Below are positions 58,145 through 64,000 of a DNA stretch of 64,000 bases, piece by piece. The stretch lies in NCBI GenBank assembly GCA_964020085.1, contig OZ026607.1, positions 1,630,103 to 1,694,102 of the forward strand, written 5' to 3'. The notes beneath the pieces were generated by a model. It ran no database searches, had not been told where the DNA came from, and worked only from the letters and a program-made list of their open reading frames with translations. Position numbers and translations under genes: made by a program. Position 1 is the stretch's first letter; every line of letters starts with the position of its first letter. Source of the stretch: Micromussa lordhowensis. Lineage: Eukaryota; Cnidaria; Anthozoa; Scleractinia; Lobophylliidae.

Positions 58145-61100
58145 TATTAATCTAAAAGATCCAGTTTTCTACATGGATGGCTTGGATTTTCAGTCCAACT
58201 AAAATTATTCTTTTGATAGACCAGCGAAAAATCAAATATCCATTGTAGAACCCAATTTAGTTCATCTAAATGGACCTTTATCCTGATAAGTCATCCTGAA
58301 AAAAATTAAGTTTAAATTAAGTAAGTTTATGTGGTAAAACCGCAACTACTCAATAATTAGTAAGTCTGAGCGATTGAAGGCTTCACAAGTCTTTGTCCTT
58401 GGATGTAAAAGTAAAGAGCTTGATTACATTGGCATGGTCAATTGAGCGGAAAGCGTATAGATCTGACCTTGTCATTGTAAAAGAACTAAAACAGGAATAA
58501 GCTGCGTAATTGAATGACGTGCTTCATCGCAGTTATTGTTTCTCAATCGATCCTTGTGTGTATTTTAAGAAAAGTTCAAAGTGTTTCTCTCTTGGGTACG
58601 GAAGGATCTATTTCACTTACTATTCACGGACTAAAATCGCCGAATTGGGCTAAAATCAGCGGCACTCAGCCAGAAATCTTAGCTGAAACCTAAATGTCAA
58701 TGAATTTTCTGCTTTTCCCTATCGCTAAATTAGAGCGGTCCGAAAGTCATACTTGGCCTTTTTTCGTACTCAAAACGAGATTTTAATCTACATTTAAATG
58801 TACAGTTGGATTCTTGCAAAGTCACCCCGTGACGTGAGTGCAATGAACAAAATTTCAACACAAAAATAGATAGGAAGAGCTCAAATAAAATGGAATAAAA
58901 TTACGACAAATAAACTTGGTCATAGATGGTGGCCTTAAATTATGTGGAGAAGTCATCGAAAACAGCAGACATATATTTATTTCCATGTCAAGAACGTTTT
59001 GTCAAATGCCATTTCACTTAAAGAAAATTACGGGTGTTCATTCATACACTCCTTCAAACGCCTGAAGCAATCACTGCCAGGCCAATTCCGAACGATTTCC
59101 CCGGCACTAAAAAGACGAGGCAACAACGCCATACATATTTGATCAAATTTAATGAGCAATTAACCGTCTGAATTCTCAGTTCTATACTCCATACAATTGA
59201 ATACAAACTCCGTGTTATAGAGCAGAAGATCTCTATTTTGAACTTGCCTTGATTGCATTATCTCAAACCTCTCGCTAGATATCTTCTCTAACTAAAGTTT
59301 AGTCTTGACTGTATTGTTTTCCCTCGTCTTTTAGCTAATGCAAAATGACTGATTTTCTTCAGTATGGAAGCGTATATGTTCCATGAAGTAGTTCTTATTG
59401 ATACTGCCAGCGTTTTCGCTTACGACCCCTTTCATTGCTCCCAGCAGCTTTGAGCCTCTCCCTAAACAAAAGATGAACGTGCGTCGTAGATCTTTATTCA
59501 CTTTGCAGCTTTTTTTCTCCAAAACAACAAGATCGTGAGATAGCCAAATTCTTTGTTTTCCGAGGAACGTGAATCACGACGGTGAGTTATTAATATTACA
59601 GTGTACAACTGAATTCTTCCTTTACAAATAACGAGCTAAGGATAATTCTAACCCCCACAGACACACATTGAGTGGATCTAAAGATACGTTTTTAATAGAC
59701 ACTGCACGGCGAGGGCTCTAAAGCAGTTGAGAGATGGTTACATGCGACACTAGCTGGCCAGTTGTGGGAGACAACATTTAACCCAGTTTTGTTCCAACTT
59801 GACTTATACGAAGTGATAAAATGACACCATTGGAAAGAAATATTACGTAATCTTAATAAAACTTCGTTTTAACTTACTAATCTTTAGCAAAATCGCTAGA
59901 ATTTTCGCTTCAATATTTATCGGCAGTTTCCAGTTCCGCTGGGTTGCCTTTTTGTGTTATAAAAAATACAAAGGCCAAGTATCAATATTGTTTATGACGA
60001 GCATGCACGCTGCACGTGAGCCCATGATGTCTTCTCTGGCGGTTAAACGGCTGAAATGATATTTTTACAAGAGAGTCACTCTTTTCGAGCACAATTAATA
60101 GCTCACTTGAAAGACACTCGTAACAATATTAAATACTGACGTAAGAACTGCACGCAAGGTCAGGTGTACGTAATAAAAATCACAGATAATACAGGCTTAG
60201 AGAGGGCAATCGTGAAGCAACAATAAATCGTGTTTAAAACTTGTTAGGAATATCTTAAACAGATCATATTCAATGTCTCTGTCAGTTGTGTTTTTCTTTT
60301 CCTGAGCCAAATCATTCTGAACAACTCAGTCGGGGCGTGCTAAAGCAGATATTAACGATCCAAGAATTAATTTGCTGTCGTCGTATTTGCGACAGTCTGG
60401 CTGTAGACGAAAGTATGTTCTTTTCCCAAAGCTCTCGCCCTCTTAAGAGTAACTTTCGCCGCGCGCCTGCTACCGCTATACATGAAGTTATATTTAAGCT
60501 AGTATGAAAAGTTGGCGAAACGGAAATCAGTGACACTATTTCGAGAGCATTGGAGGTCATAGGTTGTAGTCAGATTGGTTTTTGTTTTTTTGACTTTCAG
60601 AAAGCGATGTAGCAAAAATCTTTTGCAACACGTGAGGTGCCCAACTTTTAAAATTCGACGCGTGCGGATAATTCGAACGCACGGGACATTAGCCGCACAT
60701 TACAGGGGGGGATGGGAGTGGTGGTGGGGGGAGGGGCGAGTTACCCGAGGAGCATAGAAGTTTTAAACACTCTTCAAAATACACACGAAAATCAGTCGCT
60801 CAAAATACCCCATTTGTGAGACCCCCTCCCCCACGGCATATATTTTTAGAGGACCTTATTGGTACTAACGAATTGCTGTTGTCAGAATAAGGCGGGGGAT
60901 TAACATGAAAGCCGTATGTTGGCTGGGTATTATGGTTTAAAATGCAAATATCTTGTTCACGTTTCAAGCAGTCAAAATTCTCTCTGTTCATCCCACATAT
61001 CTACGTTTAGGGTTGTTTTGTAATTTTTTTGGTGATTTTTGGGGATACTGAAATAGTTTTTCTGAAAGGATTAGTAAATTTTCTGAAATAGGAAATTTAG

Positions 61101-64000
61101 AAGATATGATGTTGTTTTAAACTTAGAATTTGAAGTTAAAAATTGGTAGACGCACACCAAACAGTTGTCCACCAACCTGGAGTGCCCTTTCGGGGGCGTT
61201 CAACTGTCTGGTGCTGTTCCAAAACGTTTTTCCTTTTAATCCCTCTTTAAAATTTCTAAAATTTCACTTAAATTCGTGTTTACCGCCCCCCCCCCTCCCT
61301 TAATAAATGGATTTTAGATGGTAAAATTAGCGTATAGCAACAGGGATCTCAATAAAAGACTGATACCCTAAATGCAAGTAATTCATGTTGTTGCTTTCCA
61401 AATTGACAGAAATCATAGTTTATATCTGAGCTATTTATGGTTCTTCTAAACAGGATGTCCTCTGACGTTTTTGGTTTTTTTTTTCGCATTTTTTTACGAT
61501 CCGCAAACTAAAAATAACAGCTCCCACAAAAAAAAAAGATTCCCCGACAAAAAAAAGTCATTTACATTATCGTGCAATATCACTTTTTAAACTGAAATGA
61601 CGTTGATTAACTTGGTGTGCCTTTTTTCTAAGCGTTTTCACGTTCAAAAGAAAATATCACTTGTTGCAAGACTGAACGTCACGTAAAATCGCGACAATAC
61701 AGTCTGCAGCCGTAAAAGCGGAAAAAGTTAATTAAAGGCACTTCTAATTTTGATGCATGAGTAAACCCGTGTTCTCTTAAAAGTAGTCCTCGACTTAGCT
61801 AGGATCGTGGCTTGACAGAACCGTTATTTGTGATATTACTGCTTTCTTGTAGTTCGTGAATAACACTTAGTAACTTCCTTTGGGTTAGCTCAGCTGGATG
61901 CACGACTTGCTCAGAACCTCACACAATTAATAGCTATAAAAATACATATAATAAAATAGAATTTAGGGGATACCACTATCGCTTTTTCTAAAATGGTAAG
62001 TGTCCTTTTGAGCGTTAAACTTTCAAATGCATACCCAAAAATTTTAAGATTTGGGAGCGCGGGAAACCTGGGACGAGGTCCTTTACCTCCTCCTGTAGGA
62101 CTCCCTGAGAATATACAGTTCTAACCAAGTGGGGTAGAGATGGGAAGTCTCACCACATCATGGCGCCATTTTCGTTTTCTAAGTGTTTTGATAAAGTCTT
62201 TTTCTTCCTAGCGTGCGTGTTGTATGGCTTTCATGTATTGAAATTGCTGGATAATGGATAAGAGAACAAAATTTTCCCAAGAGAAGAAATGAAAGGCTAT
62301 GACTGCAGAAAATGAAGTTGAAAATTGTTGCGCTACACGTTTCTTCAATACTCAGCTCATTCCTGCCTAATAACACTGTGACTTCGCAGAACATTTGCGT
62401 CAACATAAACTATAAGACTTAAGCTTATGTCGAGGTAAGTTTGTGTTTTAAGTGCCTTCAAACAAAAGTTTGCGTTGTGCTTTTTACGTAAAGCTCAAGA
62501 AAGATTGATATTTCTGTTTACATGATTAATAATCCCCCCCCCCCCCCTGCTAGATGCCAAATATACTTATCCTATGACGTCATTGGCTATATTGCTTGCA
62601 ACTTTCAACCCAGAATAGCTTTAATTATCTTTCTACCGTCATAAAATGTCTGCATTAAATCTATCTAGAGACGTTGCATGCAGCATAACATCTTAAAACA
62701 GGAAAAAAAAGATATTGTAAAAATGTAAAGATAGCAGGTGACAGGGGCTAAAACTAGTGGAGATGGGGCTGCCCCTGTTGTAAAGGAGTTAATCTGCACT
62801 GGAGCTGCTTATTACAGTGTTAAAAAAAACTCTGCTTTTGCACAAATGTTTATACTGATGTGTTTTCTGGTGGAGGTATTTAGCATAGTTATGTTTTTTT
62901 TTAAGTTTCTGCTCACAGTCAAGAAAAACCAATACATTTACACCAATATTAAATTATCATACCTATTCAAACTTTTAATGTGGAACATCGAGTGTCTCAG
63001 ATTGGACACTTCTGTAAGGCAGATGGTTGGTATATCTTGTCAAATGTCACATGTTTTTACAAAGTTTGAAAATAACAGATACCTCCCTCTCTGCCTAAGT
63101 TGAACAGAAGATACAGTTGTACTTGTTAAGCAGTTTTTTTCTTAAATCCCTTTGAAGGCACACACTAGAAATGGATATTTTTGCACAATCAAAAGATAGT
63201 AGCAAAATATTATCACAAGGTGTATTGTGCTTCAAGAACCAGCACTATTTCCAAGACTGCAAATTATCTGTCAAGAATTTTCAGCATGAAAAGGACTACA
63301 GATGCTATTATGTACAATAAAGTTCTTGCTCTGATGCCATGGGCAAATAGTCTCAGGCCACATGAGCTCTCTGTGAAGCAGACACTTCTTCAAGGCAGGT
63401 GGCCGGCTACAGCAGGTTTTCACAGGGTTTAGAAAGAGACAGACAGAGGGAACACATGTAAGTATTGTTTAAGTTTGATGCAAAATATTCTTAATAAATT
63501 CCCAGCTCTTCCTTAGTCATCATAGATATGGTTGTTAAAAAAATGCACCTGCTTCCATTATAGGTTTAGTGTTTTTGTTCTGTTGACATCCAGGTAAGAA
63601 TAAAAATGAAATGTTGCTGTAAACCAGTAAAATGAAACAGCAGCAAGGAGAATGCAATCCCAGTATTGACCTTTACCCCTCTTGCAAATAGCGTACTAGG
63701 ACGATAAACCCCTTTTGAGCGGCTGGACAAGCCATCATGTATATTGATACTGTAGGATGTTGAGATTTTATTAGCATGCACTTTAGTAAACGTTCAGGCT
63801 TCGTAATATTGCTATATTACAGTTGGGTACAAACTCTTTTGCTCACACGTTCACTGAGAAGTCTCTCTTGTGAGGTTTGTCTCTTTGTTCTGATTTTACA
63901 AAAGTAGATTAACTTTATTGCTGGCTATTAGTTACTTATTGACTCCCCTGCTTTGTTTAGCTCCATTGTTATTTCTTTATCTTGTAGGGAACTAGAACTA
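58145..64000. other. Gene-free right end of the window
   Basis: About 5.9 kb with no frame that I can tie to a family and no convincing splice-bordered exon. Frames at 62738-63103 and 63181-63432 (+) and small minus frames near 59331-59522 have neither homology nor supporting signals. It contains a G-quadruplex motif at 60705-60736 and a C run at 62534-62546. No tRNA-like fold or large inverted repeat was recognised. Confidence 0.5.
60705..60736 (+). other. Putative G-quadruplex motif
   Basis: Runs of 7, 3, 6 and 4 G are separated by AT, AGTGGTGGT and A, satisfying the usual four-run G-quadruplex pattern on the + strand. The nearest gene found ends 7 kb upstream, so a role as a promoter or terminator element cannot be assigned. 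Confidence 0.55.

Noticed and set aside
62738..63432. Two consecutive + frames as exons of a gene running off the right edge
   Set aside because: No homology recognised, no shared phase with convincing splice sites, and low-complexity hydrophobic composition.

Overview
The window looks like nuclear DNA of an early-branching metazoan, most likely an anthozoan cnidarian such as a stony coral. The evidence is AT-rich introns packed with small fold-back elements, many short exons with GT-AG borders, metazoan gene families, and tRNA-derived SINE sequence of a type I associate with coral genomes. The coral assignment is inference; the animal origin is firm. All four protein genes lie on the + strand.

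Layout. (1) 15-24597: the 3' part of a MAP4K3/MAP4K5-type Ste20 kinase, read here as 31 exons encoding 796 residues. It runs from the glycine-loop/VAIK exon to the end of the citron-homology (CNH) domain; the promoter and first exons are off the left edge. Its introns hold a 5'-truncated LINE with an open reverse transcriptase frame, a 3.6-kb TTAA-flanked piggyBac-like element with an internal minisatellite, two SINEs and many fold-back MITEs. (2) 24598-28594: gene-free, with a 104-bp tandem repeat, a TTAA-flanked MITE and, at its right end, two NRF-1-like motifs. (3) 28595-32774: a 7-exon gene for a 186-residue SANT-domain protein. (4) 32939-34801: an intronless PDE12 gene (mitochondrial 2',5'-phosphodiesterase/poly(A) exonuclease) whose ATG is only 164 bp after the previous stop codon. 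(5) 34802-37378: repeats, then a putative promoter with paired CACGTG boxes and an inverted CCAAT box. (6) 37379-53638: a complete 15-exon SLC4 anion exchanger (AE2/AE3 type, 1210 residues) with a striking His-rich N-terminal segment. (7) 53639-64000: no recognisable gene; it contains palindromes, a perfect head-to-tail trimer of a 457-bp TA-flanked MITE and a G-quadruplex motif.

The four genes have no evident shared pathway (nutrient/stress kinase signalling, a probable chromatin or DNA-binding SANT protein, mitochondrial RNA turnover, Cl-/HCO3- exchange). If this is a coral, the anion exchanger is the most physiologically interesting gene because bicarbonate transport feeds calcification and pH control. 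The most unusual structures are inverted MITE copies bracketing anion-exchanger exon 12, a perfect 77-bp-arm palindrome in another intron of that gene, the piggyBac-like element with its array, and the MITE trimer. I found no new multi-gene system. Exon borders were read by eye from splice signals, reading phase and recalled family sequence; none is supported by transcript data here.
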